Assembly (NCBI GenBank): GCA_965644295.1
Contig: CBFFRP010000020.1
Span: 104,087 to 168,086, forward strand
Direction of reading: 5' to 3'
Source of the DNA: Paraphysomonas bandaiensis
Taxonomy: Eukaryota; Chrysophyceae
Length of the DNA stretch: 64,000 nucleotides
The number at the start of each line of letters is the position of its first letter. Position 1 is the first letter of the stretch. The position numbers and the translations under genes are program-made. The notes below the pieces were generated by a model. The model was not told where the DNA came from. It saw only the letters and a program-made list of their open reading frames with translations, and did not search any database. Shown here piece after piece: positions 1 through 12,193 of this stretch.

Positions 1-501
1 CTTCTGAAACGGTTCCTGGGCAAAGAGTCTGGCCATGGTAGGGTACTTGTCAACTACGTCGAACATGTACCGCCCAAATGAAGAAACTCGTGATATCATT
101 TTGTCAAAAGACTCGCGAATAGCATCAGGTCCTCCAGTCATTATAAAATGACGGCCAACATCTACCCGTTGAGGGAGGATGCATAATGTACGATCAACAT
201 TAGGAACCAAATAAGGGTGAGAGCATGTGCCATCGCTCTGTATGGGTTGAGCCTCTCCAATATGTTCGTGCTTGGCTTTAAACCCTCCTGTCTTGAGATC
301 AGCATCAATGTTACTTGGAAACTCCGCCATATCACGAATAATATCATTCAGTGCCTTAAAATCATTCTCAGGGATAAAGTTTTCAATATAGAGAGCCGTA
401 TGATTGAGATGATGAGGGGGGATATCGATACGAGGCAGTGTGAAGAGATACCAGTATACTGCCACAGACAATGCGATAACAATACCTGCGATATGCTTCA
501 T
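1..501 (-). CDS. Partial N-terminally anchored membrane protein, unknown function
   Basis: One open frame runs from an ATG at 501 to the window edge without a stop, giving 167 codons of the N-terminal part of a protein. Residues 5-21 are hydrophobic and follow a short basic start (MKHIAG), so it looks like a signal anchor or signal peptide. The rest is soluble-looking. It includes the stretch IENFIPENDFKALNDII, which loosely resembles the start of 2-oxoglutarate oxygenase domains, and the conserved-looking runs VGRHFIMTGG and SSFGRYMFDV. I do not recognise the family with certainty, and any catalytic part would lie beyond the edge. The coding evidence is the uninterrupted frame plus a plausible membrane-targeting N-terminus. 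Confidence 0.6.
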   Translation of the reverse strand, partial: MKHIAGIVIALSVAVYWYLFTLPRIDIPPHHLNHTALYIENFIPENDFKALNDIIRDMAEFPSNIDADLKTGGFKAKHEHIGEAQPIQSDGTCSHPYLVPNVDRTLCILPQRVDVGRHFIMTGGPDAIRESFDKMISRVSSFGRYMFDVVDKYPTMARLFAQEPFQK

Positions 502-1078
502 GTTGTACTCTCTAGAGTTATAAGCAGTCAATAGATTTTGTGGGTAGGTTATGTAGAGGCAGATATCAGCTATACATACCTATGTATGTAGAGGGAGTAT
601 AGCTATACACATTACTGTATATGGAATACTCGAACAGAGATATTATACACATATACAATGCTATACGTATACAGATAGGTATACGTCGATATACTTTGTA
701 CATGATTGCATGCTTTACAGTGCGTACGATATCACAACTCTACGTCGTACAAGTACGAAGTACTTGATTTTTAGGTTTGTATGCAGTAAAGTGGAGTTTA
801 TGGCCCAAACCACACCCTAAAACTAAAATTTTCAGTATAAATTTTTGAGATTTGAGTTTTTTCGGCCATCTATCAAGTGGACTGGAGGATATTGAATAAG
901 GAAACCACTGCATACATTTAAGGTACATTCACTGTCATAAACAATCTGTAGGCTGAAAGGGCACATTCTCTTACGATTGCCCATCAGCCTTTTTTGTAAT
1001 CTACATTGTGATCGTGTTTAATTGGTGTGGAAGCATATAGTTATCGCTGTATTTCGTTTGCACAGATCTCACTGTACG
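502..1078. other. Intergenic spacer, TA-rich
   Basis: Divergent spacer between the partial gene on the minus strand and the TPR gene on the plus strand. Positions 560-720 are rich in short TATA/GTATAC runs. I see no supported gene, RNA or mobile element in it. Confidence 0.5.
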
Positions 1079-2107
1079 ATGAATTTCACCGATCTTTTCA
1101 GAGCATGTGCTTGTGAGATGGAGAGTCATGAAGATCTTCCATCCCAACACTCAGAAGCAGCATCAGCAGTATCGTCGCAATCCACATCTAAAGCCACTAA
1201 TCATCAGGTTGTAATGCATTACAATCTCGGGTGCTCACTTCAAGAAGAAGGCAAGTTCAGTGAGGCGATTGAGAGCTACAAACGCGCTTTGCTTATAGAT
1301 CCAAACTACTGCGATGCTCAGTATAATCTTGCAAATGCCCTTCAATTGTCTGGTAGAGTGAAAGAGGCTGAGGTGGAATATAAGAAAACAATCGCACTCA
1401 ATCCTACTCATCAGCTAGCGTACTATAATCTGGGATACATATACTTCAACGACCTCAAGGATCCGTGGAAAGGAATCGAAATGTTAAAAAAGAGTCTTGA
1501 AATTGATCCTTCTGATGTGGATGCTCAAATTAACATGGCTTTAGCCCTCAACGATCTGGGCATGTTAGATGATGTAATAAACTGCTACCAGTATATCATA
1601 GAACACAATAAAGGGTGTGTCATGGCACACTTTAATCTTGGAAATGCTTATTTAGATGCTGGACGAATAGAAGAAGCGTTGTCGTCCTTTCAGGTACTTC
1701 AGTGTCACTTGATGCTTTTCTTGTTATATATTTTATCCATCCGTTTTATTGACGCAATTGTAGCACGTTGTCATGTTGGACCCCGAGCATGCAGATGCTT
1801 ACTTCAATTTAGCTCTTATGCACCAGGAGCAGGCCAACGACGAGTCATGTACTGGTACGGCTGTATATGTGTATTTCGCCACTATGTGAACATGTAATTA
1901 GTTTTTTCTCCTTGTGAGTTACAATACAAAACACTCTTGTGTTCACTCTTACACTCAGATGAGGTGGTGCGAAAGGCGGAGCTAGGCAAAGCACTCAGGT
2001 GCTATCGTGCAGTTGAGGATCTAGGAGGCAAGGTAGACCCTTCTTTGCTGGAGGAGGCCCGTCGGGCGATATATCAAATAGAAGCTCTACAAGTGTCGCT
2101 GAGTTAG
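1079..2107 (+). CDS. Tetratricopeptide repeat protein
   Basis: Three exons (1079-1693, 1764-1854, 1959-2107) keep phase and give 284 residues ending at TAG 2105-2107. From about residue 40 the protein is a run of 34-residue TPR units of the O-GlcNAc transferase/SPINDLY type. Typical signatures are YNLGCSLQEEGKFSEAIESY, LLIDPNYCDAQYNLANAL and LEIDPSDVDAQINMALALND. The second exon adds a further repeat (DPEHADAYFNLALMH). The N-terminal about 35 residues are Ser/Gln-rich and not conserved-looking. No catalytic domain follows the repeats, so this is a TPR-only scaffold or adaptor. ATG 1079 is the first in-frame ATG; an ATG at 1118 is a possible alternative. TPR proteins of this kind bind other proteins, but no partner can be read from the sequence. 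Confidence 0.8.
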
Positions 2108-3454
2108 TGATCTTTCATACTTTGATCTTTAGATACTGGCATGCTGGTATGAATGTACTATACACTGGTTTGCTCTCTAGTATATCTGCGATTTCAGTAT
2201 AGTCGGTGTACTTTTGAATGCGTATCAAAACTGAATTTCTGGTGTTCTATCAGTTGCCTTTTACCGGATCTCTTTTTCGACTGAATTTTATTAAGGTCAT
2301 TATATACGTTTGCTGATCACTTTATATGCATATATTTGTACAACTATGTGCATAGTCCGACAATGTAGTAATAATTAAGTCCATCGGTATTTTTCATTTA
2401 CATACTAAGATTCATCATGTTGTCAAATTTAACCACGGGTATTAAGGAGGCTATATCGTCCCGCGCTCAAATTTTTGAAACAAAATCAAAAAGCCCGAGT
2501 TTTAAAATTTAGACGAAGGACAATACCTATTATCCCTAGGTTAAGTTGTTGCTTAGGATTCCTAATATCTAGAATGAATAGGGTACCTTCTTGTTGTCGT
2601 TGGCATCATTACACGCGTATGTACAATACGCTTAACCTCCGCAAGTGCAGCTGACTCGAATACTGTGTGTATGATATGAGGCACACAATTCTGAAAATCA
2701 CGGCCCTGAGTGGACTTGGCGTCATGCTTCAAATCAACTTTAGCATCTGATGTGGAATATTCTTGAAGTATTGTTTCGAAGTGATTATCGTATTGGCATC
2801 CTTTGTATATTTTTGGTCCAAGATGCCTCATATATTGAGACAACAATTATCTGTATTCCAGCCGTAGTTGTATTGCAATTATATAGAGGAATTTTGATTC
2901 AATATATTTCCGAAAAAGATGCTGACTGCCGATACGATAAGTTAAAATTGCTGGATATAATTAAATTACTTTCTAATGGCTGTCAATTAAGGTAAAGATA
3001 GTTACTGTTTGAACCAAATACTAAAGTTGAGAGTTTATATTTACCCGGTGTCAGCGTTCTGTTGAACCCAATTCAAGTTGAGAATTGAGACAATCATGAG
3101 TACGTAAGAATTCATTTTTATGATATTGATACGAAGTTAATTGTTGAGGAAGCTATTTTCTCAATGCAGATCCATTTTAATCTCAGCTCAGCGACAAGAG
3201 AAACAAATTAAAAGCAGTATTACAACCCATATAGTTCTGACATTCAATACTGAATGTTACACTCATTATTGAGTATTGCGTAAGTGTTTGTATCTGGAGA
3301 CTTTTCTACAATTCTATGAATAATTGCTAGTAAAACGTTATTTGTTCAAAAATTGAGAAATAATTAATGAAGTACTTAGTATCACATATGCATAAATTTA
3401 AACTAATTCCGTGTTGGTATTCTATTCCAATATCAATATCACATGATGATTACG
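2108..3454. other. Intergenic region between TPR and TMEM230 genes
   Basis: About 1.35 kb of AT-rich sequence between the convergent ends of two genes. It holds one copy of a dispersed repeat at 2429-2580. No exon chain or RNA gene could be supported in the remainder. Confidence 0.5.
2429..2580. repeat. Dispersed repeat, copy 1
   Basis: This block shares an ordered set of words with 35680-35820: TTAACCACGGGT, then CCCGAGT-TTAAAAT, then GGAC-ATAC, and finally CCTAATATCTAGAATG at the end. The two copies differ by many substitutions and small indels. The same order in the same orientation over about 150 bp points to an old interspersed element, not chance. Its class is unknown; there is no coding capacity. 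Confidence 0.55.
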
Positions 3455-3944
3455 TCAGTCATCATAGCTTGGTACCATGTTATAATCAAAGTTATTCCAA
3501 CCCATCCACGCCCCGAAGAGAACAAATGTCGCATAACTTCCAGGAACAAACACTGAGAATGAATAAGTATTCAAATTATGCCCAAATAATTGAGAGAAGT
3601 AACTTACTTATACCACCTAGCATAAGGAAAGTAAAGCCTTTATCTTTCTGTCGTTTACTGTCCCAAAACAATACTGCTCCAGAAATAAGGAATGCCTAAG
3701 ACAATAAGTCAGATTACGTATATATATGTAAATAGCGCCTACCAATCCGACAACAAAGAAAATCAATGCGGCACATGTAGTCTTTGGAGGGGGGAGGGAT
3801 GAGAATGACGTCTGCATCCGGGTACGTTGTCTTAACAGCGACCCCTCTGGGGCCTATTAACAATATAATAACCTGAGTGTAGAAGATATATATGTATCTT
3901 ACATCCATCTGCATTTGCCTCATTGGTCGTCGCTCCGCTTTCAT
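3455..3944 (-). CDS. TMEM230: TMEM230-family endosomal membrane protein
   Basis: Four exons (3903-3944, 3743-3853, 3608-3695, 3455-3552) separated by introns of 47-55 nt keep phase and give 112 residues. Human TMEM230 is about 120. The order is a basic N-terminus (MKAERRPM), a PPPK motif, TM1 (CAALIFFVVGLAFLISGAV), a short basic loop (DSKRQKDKG), TM2 around FVPGSYATFVLFGAW, and an acidic C-terminus ending DYNMVPSYDD. The FxPGxY motif and the C-terminal PxxDD match the family, where the human protein has FLPGFY and IPDFDD. In animals TMEM230 sits on Golgi, endosome and synaptic vesicle membranes. The start at 3944 is the first ATG that gives family length; the frame stays open upstream, so an N-terminal extension cannot be excluded. 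Confidence 0.8.
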
Positions 3945-4361
3945 GTACAAATGCTCTTCCTCAGAGCGCTGAAGCTTCTCTTCAAGATCCGTTGAAATAT
4001 TAGAAAATAGTTGAGATCTATTTCTATATAGCAGAATGATTGTGATGAGGAGGTGACAGCCATGTGAGATCAGTTCATCTGTGCGTGTATTCCTCCTACG
4101 ACTACGAATAATACCAACAAAAATCACATATTTATTATACGTACATTACAAGTATATTTATAGCACTATAAATACATAGAGTTTTAGCAGTTTATATTTA
4201 GAAAACCCCTATTTTCGTATACCAAAGTGAAATATGGCTTTTTAAATTATTGAATTTGAGGGGGGTTGGTAGATAGAAGCGCAGCTCTTGATAGTTAGTG
4301 CTGTTAATATTCATTACCACCATTGGCTAGCTGGCAGAATTGGGAGTTGAATATATCTGCA
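3945..4361. promoter_or_regulatory. Shared divergent spacer of TMEM230 and RNASEH2A
   Basis: The start codons of the two genes lie 417 bp apart, facing away from each other, so both promoters must be in or near this AT-rich stretch. No specific factor site can be assigned. Confidence 0.45.
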
Positions 4362-6080
4362 ATGAATGGTATGTGTGTGATCTATATGACTAGAGGTAAC
4401 ACGTGTGTATAGAGGTACTTCCTCGTGTAAGAGTTCCCGATAGCTGTAAGGGAGTAGATGTAATAGTGGGTATAGATGAAGCAGGACGTGGACCTGTACT
4501 TGGTGAGCATATTGCTGAATATATCATATAGCCCTATGTTATTGGTGTTATAGGGTCTCTTGTGTACTGTGCAGCCTTCTGGCCAGTATCTGAGCATGAT
4601 GCTATAAACAAACTGGGATTTGATGACTCGAAAGCTCTGAAAGAAGGAGAGCGTGAGAGGTAATGTTGAATGATGATAGATGTTATATTGTACTCGAACT
4701 CATTATATTCTGACAATATTTTACTTTTAACCATTGCATTTTCGGCGCATATTTACAGGCTTTTGAAGGGAATCGCTGACCATCCTTCTATTGGCTGGGT
4801 AATCGAGGAGATATCCGCGAAAAAGATATCTGAGGTATTTGGTTTGTGTGTCTGGTTGTTATTATTGTTTATGATTCATCATCGATATATTTCACTAACT
4901 GTTGGGATTAATGCCTACCTGTATGTTGATTGCAGAATATGCTAAAGGCGAATCCTATATCTCTTAATGCAGTGTCATTTGACGGTGTCGTGCGCATGCT
5001 AGAAACTATTAGAGATACACCTAATGCTCCTTCTGTGCAGCACGTATACGTTGATACCGGTGAGTGCACATGCCTTTTCTATCCACGAGGCATAAAATAG
5101 AACTGTTGATATCTAGTGTGTAACGGTGCCCGCTTCTAACAAAGTGTATGCACAGTTGGTGACCCAGAGTCCTACCGTTCCCGGCTCGTCTCAGCAATGG
5201 GAAATGAATTCTCTGCCGAGGGTTTCACGGTAGAGAAGAAGGCCGATGCCACATACAAAGTTGTCTCCGCTGGTAAGTTGTTTGACGATATTATCCATTG
5301 TTTTCCATTGGCGTGACAGTAGTAATATGTTAATACATTTGTGTTGGAATTTCTTACTATGGTTTAGCAAGTATCATTGCAAAGGTAACTCGGGACACGC
5401 TACTAGAAAACTGGTCATGGTGCGGTAAGATTTGACATTTCCCTGCTCTAGTTGCCACAATGTATTCACTCCATCTTCGTATTCTGCACGGATTGCTCTG
5501 TAACGTGTATTTCCCTCCTCATATATATTTAGGAGTTTCTCTGAGTAAACCAGGGGCACTTGACAAGTTATACGGATCTGGCTATCCCGGAGATGAGCGA
5601 TGCGTACAATGGTGTGTTCATGAATGTTAACTTTTCTTTTTGCTTTTATGAATATTTCGCGTAGTGGTTTTCCTCTGTCTTTATATGTTCATTTTATTAT
5701 TGTCTTATAAGGTTGGAGCGGTCAATTCACCCAGTGTTTGGATATCCTTCGGAGTTAGTGAGATTTAGCTGGTCGACATGTAAGGAGGCACTGGAAAAAT
5801 ATGGCGCTGTTTCTGTAGAATGGTGAGTACCCGTTTTGTTTCTTATCCGTGCGCATTATTTGTGTAAGTCTAACTTCACACTCTACAGGCCATGCGATGA
5901 GGAGGAGAGGCAGGGTGCGGATATCACATCGTTCTTTGGTGGTATGTTAATTACTTTTGTGGCAGTGCTTTCCTTCATCTCTTTCGTCTAGGTGGAAAAA
6001 AGCGAAAGAAGCGTAATGATTTTTTCTTAAAGCGGAAAATGAAGCATATTACATCCTCCGATTTAAGTGGAAATAGATAA
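4362..6080 (+). CDS. RNASEH2A: Ribonuclease H2 catalytic subunit A
   Basis: Eleven exons (4362-4368, 4413-4502, 4554-4659, 4759-4834, 4936-5059, 5156-5272, 5368-5424, 5533-5611, 5712-5822, 5889-5941, 5992-6080) keep phase and give 302 residues, the usual family length. The first exon codes for only MN and one base. The catalytic motif GIDEAGRGPVLG (residues about 23-34) carries the Asp-Glu pair. YVDTVGDPE and ADATYKVVSAASIIAKV supply the other family signatures. The enzyme cleaves RNA of RNA:DNA hybrids and single ribonucleotides embedded in DNA in the nucleus, together with subunits B and C, which are not in this window. Near the C-terminus GADITSFFG resembles a PCNA-interacting (PIP) box. 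It is followed by the basic run GGKKRKKR, a likely nuclear localisation signal. In animals the PIP box is on subunit B, so its place here is notable. Confidence 0.95.
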
Positions 6081-7581
6081 TGGGGCCATGTACATACGTA
6101 GTATTTTATACCTTGTCGTACAGGATGAATAGCAAGCGACATTTATCGTGTTGTTGCAGAAATATAAACGTAAGCGTCGACATGAGAAAGATGTTTCATT
6201 TGATGTAGATTTTGACATCAACATAAATATAACAAATTACTTAGTGTCCCGTTGAAGTAGCTGCAGCAATTGCAATTGTATAAGACCGTAGAAAACATAT
6301 AGCAATATTCTGTTCAATAATATAAATTATTATATATTATAAAGTATATTGTACAATGTATTGCAATTCAATATATTGTTTCCTAGCCCTGTTATATTAT
6401 ATACACTGTTCCCTCGCCCTATCTAAAAGCTACATTTCGTAGTCTTTCTTACTTCTTACTAATTCGTACAATGTGGGAAATCTGTCGTGAGTTCACTGTA
6501 CGAACACTACTCCAAGTATTGGTGTGGTGGTACCATTTCAAGTGTAAGGCCTTGCCTAGACATTACACATTACACCGCTGGGTACATTGCAGGTTTCTAC
6601 CTCTGGAATAGAAACTATACGCCCTCCTGCGTCATTACGGAACGCCTAAAATGTCAATTCTAGCACCATTAGAATTTTGCAGTATTCTGTGCATATCTAC
6701 CGAAGATTGTGCAAATTCGTCAGTGGGTGCACTTGCAATGTCATAAATATAGCCCGTAATACTTCAATGGATCTACCCTTAGGCAGCACAACGTATACAT
6801 TATTGTTTTCCATATTGTATGACACATGTACTCTTGTAATCCATTTGATACTAATGATACGAATGGTAGGGAAGTATAAACTCTCACAGTCTCAAACTAG
6901 AGGAAACGGTACCTTATATAAAGATGTATAGGGGCTGCAATGCACATTATACACATTTTGTGCTCTAATAGTTGTCTTCCAATCAACCTAGCTGTGTGCT
7001 TCTTCCAGATTTCGAATCTTTGTATGATCTTGCTGGTGGTCATATAGTGTATTGCAGTGTGTGTGTATGATATTCGTAGCTAACTGTCAGGCTGCTGTAT
7101 ATATGTATATAGCAGTATTTCATCTCTATAGGTATACACCTGGTAGTACAGCAGTATACAGGAGGGTGTTGCAATGTTCGCTCGGATGATATCTATGTAC
7201 AGGGGGTGGTTGTGCATATCGATTTCATCGATTTGTTCATCGTTTATTTCATCGAAAAATCATTGCTTTTTCAGTGAAAAGTAAAAAAAAGTGACTTTTT
7301 GATGAAAAAACGATGATTTTTCGATGAAATAAACGATGAACAAATCGATGAAATAAATCGATATGCACAACCAACCCCAGTATAGGGGTATACGTATATA
7401 CTACTGTTGTATGCTGAATCTACAGTACATATGTGTGTATGTATATGTCTGCATAGTTGCATTGTTGCATACAGCAGCAGCGACCTGCATATCAACCTCA
7501 TCGCTCTCATTACTACATCATCTCATTGCACAGCAACTACTCTACAATTAAAGTTGTTAATCTGTGTAAATTGTTCTTGAA
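6081..7581. other. Intergenic region with palindromic element
   Basis: About 1.5 kb between two plus-strand genes. AT-rich sequence around 6300-6420 and a pyrimidine-poor stretch near 7080-7190 show nothing recognisable. The only clear structure is the inverted repeat at 7208-7372. The promoter of the Eps15-like gene should lie in the last few hundred bases. Confidence 0.5.
7208..7372. repeat. Near-perfect palindrome (foldback MITE-like)
   Basis: The left arm starts GGTTGTGCATATCGATTTC and the right arm ends with the reverse complement (ATCGATATGCACAACC). Pairing continues through repeated TTCATCG/CGATGAA words to a small centre near 7280. The whole 165 bp can fold into one hairpin. There is no open frame. 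It is best read as a foldback or MITE-type element; I could not see a convincing target-site duplication. Confidence 0.7.
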
Positions 7582-10500
7582 ATGAGTGAAAATATTGTTA
7601 ATGGTAATTATATTCCTTCATATCCCCCTGAAAGAAATTTCTATGAGGGTCTTTGGAAATATGCGAATCCTACAGGAGGAGATACTCTTCCCGGTAATGC
7701 TGCTGTACCTTTCTTTCAAAAATCAGAAGTAGATAAAGGAATACTTCGTCAGGTTAAGTTGATTGATATGTATATAGTGAACTGTAGTCACACTGTATTC
7801 AGATATGGTCACTATCTGCGCCATCGAATATCATGAAGAAAGAAAACTTCTTCACTGCGATTCGATTCATTACAATGGTGCAGAATGGAGATATTCCCAT
7901 CTCTACTGGTTACTATAAATTATGTATTAGTTTATTGTGAATTGATGTGTGTATACAGAGAAGTTGATATCTTCGGCCAACACGCAACTTCCTCCACCGA
8001 AGTTTACTGGGGTCCAGCTTCCACGTAAGTGCCTATACTTCGCTCTAAGCGGGTATTAACTGCAGGTTTATAGCTGCTCCGGGACCGGGAGGGCCTCCTG
8101 GGCAGCTTCCCCCTCCTCAAGCTTATGCTGTAAGTCCCGATGAGAGGACGAAGTATGAAGGACTGTTCAAGACCTATGATAAGGACAAGACCGGGTAAAC
8201 AACAAAGCACCATGTGAATTGTACTAACTTATATTTGTGGACTATTACTTTATTCTATACACCTTATCTGTCATATCGAATCAGGTTTCTTCCTCAGGCA
8301 CAAATTATGCCTGTGTTTATGAAGTCAGGGCTAGATACTCAGGTATTAAGATCTACTTCGCAGTATGTTATATTCAATGCAGAAAATATAAATTATGACG
8401 TCTCAAGTTTCTTTTTGTGTGCAGTTATTGAATGCTGTGTGGCATATGTCTGACCACGACAAAGATGGAAGATTGAATCTCCCGGAGTTTATAGTAGCGT
8501 TTCATCTCATACTCTGTATCAGGTTAGTAACGAGAGACTTTCAGTTGTGTATATATCGTAGAATGTTTTTTTAATGTGTTTAATCTTGGATGCTTGGAAG
8601 TAATCTCTTATATCAACGGCACATGCATCACCTCATGCAGTCGTTTTCTTATTTTCTGCACAGCAAGAAGCGCCTGCCGTTGCCACCTGGGCTTCCACCA
8701 CCGCTCCTTGCTTTGTTCCAGCCTGCTCCCCCAGCATCCACACAGCAACCCCCTGTATCAACCCCCTCCCCAGTTCCGGTGAAGCAGTCAGTGTCAGATG
8801 CATTTGGGGATGTTGAAGATGATGTCAGTGTTGGCTCAGCCACAGGATCACTAGGTACTCATATTATTTAACCTACTGATGTAGACACACTGTGTGTTAC
8901 TGTGTCAGCAGGCTTCCAAGAGAACATTGCGTACTTGTCTCAACAGAATATTGATTGCTTTATATTTTCCTTGTCATTTCAGGGGGCTCTTTGGGAGGGT
9001 CTACTGCTGGTTCCTTTCATTCCGCGCCGTCCGCTCACAAGGACCGTGCACCCGTTCCTGCAGCAAACGCCACCCAGCCTCACCATACCCATCAATCGGG
9101 AGGCGGAGTGCAACACGGCCATAGCTCCTCACTTCCTTCACCTTCTAGCACTACATCGGGACCGGCTACCTGGGGACGCAGCGATTCGGTCAAAGATAAG
9201 GAGCAGGTACAATACGATTACATATACATAGCATTGTATATATATGATTATTTACACTGTTGTGGAGTAAGTAGTTTTGTTTTGGACTTTAAGAGTCACT
9301 GTGAATTGTCTTATGGAACTGTTTTGTATTAGTAGCACGACGTGAGGATGTGTGTGTCAGGCGCTTGTGTTGAGTTGCACGTCTAACTTCTAAACGTCAT
9401 ATATAGGGTGAACTGACTGACGGTGTTCAGCAATTAGCTGATGCCGCGAAACGAATGCATTCTGCACAGCAAGATGCAATGGAGGTAGATGCCGATTGTT
9501 TGCCGTGTTGTTAGTATCACATATATATGCTGTCACTCTTGATGTCAGTTGCGTGTTATTCGTTGTCTATGTTCTATGTAACCAGTATGTTCTTTGATCC
9601 AGATATCTCATGGAATGGGTGGCAATTTGAAGTATCTCATGCAGCGGGTAGCCACAGAGAAAATATCTCTTACAGCAGCTTTGGGTACAGTTGAGCAGGA
9701 TGTACAGGAGACTCGAGAGAGAATCCAAAGCACTGTTGATGACATAAATGGTCCGTCATTGCAATAGTGATATCCTTGGAAATGATATGCGTCATCACCA
9801 ATCAGTTACATCTTCACATCTATTGCATCATACGTATTTCATTCACACGCATTTGGTTCTACGTCGCGCTAATACATAGTGTTACTTTTAAGGCCTTCAA
9901 GACGAGATGGAAGAACTTAGAAAGCGGTTGCTGGCGGCATATGAAGCCAAGTCTAAAGCGCAGGTAAAGTTGACTGATATTTGTCCATGCGCTGCTATGT
10001 ACTATTGGTCCGTGTAATTTAATCCGTACATTCGCATACAGAACGATGATTCTCAGGCGAGGGCGGAAAAACAACGACTGATGACTGTCATCGCGGTAGG
10101 AACATTATATGATTTTCGTAAACGATGTACTCCTCCATAATAGAATCTCATAATCTTTACCATACTATTTTGTCTGACAAGTGCACAGGAGGGACGTAGA
10201 GAACTTGCAGCACTTGTTGGCGAACAAGTCCATGCGAGCAATTTGGTAAGTGTGCTCAATATCAAACTTTTACTGTTGATATCATTCCTGTTTTCCTTTA
10301 CTTTCTGCACAATTGATGCGTAATATGTATACAGTTGGGACAGATGGGTGAACAAGTAGCTGCAGCCGCTGCTGAAAACGCGCGCCTTGCTTCTGCAAGT
10401 GCTAGTGCCTCTATGGAAACCGCAGTGTTGACAGCAGAACTTGAAACGCTACGGAATGTATTGGCCTCGATCAATGAGGATAAGTAAGTATATATTGCCG

Positions 10501-12193
10501 TGACCTTAATGTCGTAAGTACTATGCTTTGCCGTATACTTGCACGTAGCTAATAGGCTTGTTTTACATGATTTTCTTTTACATGGACTTGACGTTGTGTT
10601 TCTTCATTTATTCAGGGAACACGCAAGCTCATCAGTCAAAAAACTTGAGGATAGTCTCACTGAAGCTCGTGGTGCTCTCGAGAAGGAAAGGAAGGCAGCT
10701 GCAGACCGCTCCATGGAGGTAAATGCAAGTCTTTGTAGCTGCGTTTTTGTGAAGAAATTAACAATATTAATGTAACGACGCCCGCTTCACTAACCACTAT
10801 TATTTGATAGTTGGCTGCTGTTGAAGCTGAAAACCAGCGTCTTCGTGACGAGATATCGGCAACCATGAAAGATCTTGCACTTGCGAAAGCCGTCGCAGCC
10901 TCAACTCCCATGCAGAAACCCACCACCGCACCGCCACCAGTTCCAGTTCGTCCTTCTTCTCCTCTAGCCCAAAAGGCCGCGCCTGTTAAAGGCAAGTCGT
11001 TCCAGGATGATAACATGAGTACGGCCAGCACCGGATTCGGAGGCTCTTCTGTAAATGGAGGAATGGATGATGATGCTTTCAGTGGCGTTTCGGGGTCCTT
11101 CTCTAATCAAAACGTGGGTAAAGACAATGCTTTTGGCGGAGAGGATGGGTTTGGATCTACTACAGGGTCGGACTTCGGTTCCACGGCCGGATCTGCATTT
11201 GCAGAAAGCACTGCGTCCCCAAAGCAGGAAACACAATTCGAAGCCCTTGACGAGACTGGATTCGATGATTTTGGGTCAAACAAGAATGATGACGGGTTTT
11301 CTGCGGGCTCTGGATTTGGTGACTTTGGTGCAACGGACGCTACCAATCCGGATTCAAACTCTGGATTTGAAGAATCATCCGCGAAAGCCGGAGATCATGG
11401 ATTTGGTGCAGCTGATTCTGGATTCGGTGACTTTGGGGACTCTAGTAATACTGCCGCAGACAGTGGGTTTGGTGATGCTGGATTTGGATCAACCACAGAC
11501 TCCGGATTTGGTGACTTTGGAGAAAACTCTTCGAAGGCCGCTGATAGCGGCTTCGGAGATTTCGGCGAATCTTCGCCGAAAGCTGCAGATGCCGGGTTTG
11601 GCTCTGCTGATGATGGATTTGGTTCCACTGCAGACTCTGGTTTTGGAGATTTTGGTGATAACAAGACTGTTGACAGTGCATTTGGATCCGCAGATGGCTC
11701 CGGATTTGGAGATTTCGGAGGATCTTCGACTAAAGCTGCAGATGACGGGTTCGGCACTGCTGCTAGTGCTGATAGTGGGTTTGGGGACTTTGGCGACGAT
11801 TCGAGCAGCAAGCCTGCTGATGAAGGCTTCGGCGACTTTGGATCCGCAGCTTCTACAGAAAACGCGGCTTCTACAGAAAAGCCCGATGCTGGTTTTGGAT
11901 CATTTGGAGATGATTCTTCTGCTGCAGCATCTGGTGGGGATGGCTTTGCAGCATTTGGTGATTCGACTCCAACACCGGCATCAAACGGAGATGGATTCGG
12001 AGCGTTTCCAGACTCAGGGTTTGGGGCATTTGAGGACACTGCAGGAGCTACACCATCAGGAGATGCCGGGTTTGCATCCTTTGGAGATGACAGCGGATTT
12101 GGAGCCTTCGGAGATGCCCCTGCTGACAGCGGTGATGGTTTTGGAGCCTTTGATGATTCATCGAATAAGAGCAAAGGCTTTGATGATTGGTAG
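7582..12193 (+). CDS. Eps15/EH-domain endocytic scaffold with GFGDFG-repeat tail
   Basis: Sixteen exons (first 7582-7752, last 10811-12193) keep phase throughout and give 1025 residues. Two EH domains lie at about residues 15-100 and 135-215. The second has EF-hand loops YDKDKTGFLP and DHDKDGRLNLPEF and is preceded by a Pro-rich linker. A Pro/Gln-rich segment follows (KKRLPLPPGLPPP). A long coiled coil spans about residues 340-620 (VQQLADAAKRMHSAQQ, LRKRLLAAYEAKSKAQ, KKLEDSLTEARGALEKERKA). The last about 400 residues are low complexity, with eight exact GFGDFG hexapeptides among many GFG and FGD units, ending KGFDDW. EH domains bind NPF peptides of endocytic adaptors. The layout of paired EH domains, coiled coil and degenerate Phe-rich tail is that of Eps15/Ede1, which nucleates clathrin-coated pits. 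The repeat tail may replace the DPF motifs that bind AP-2 in animals. Confidence 0.85.
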
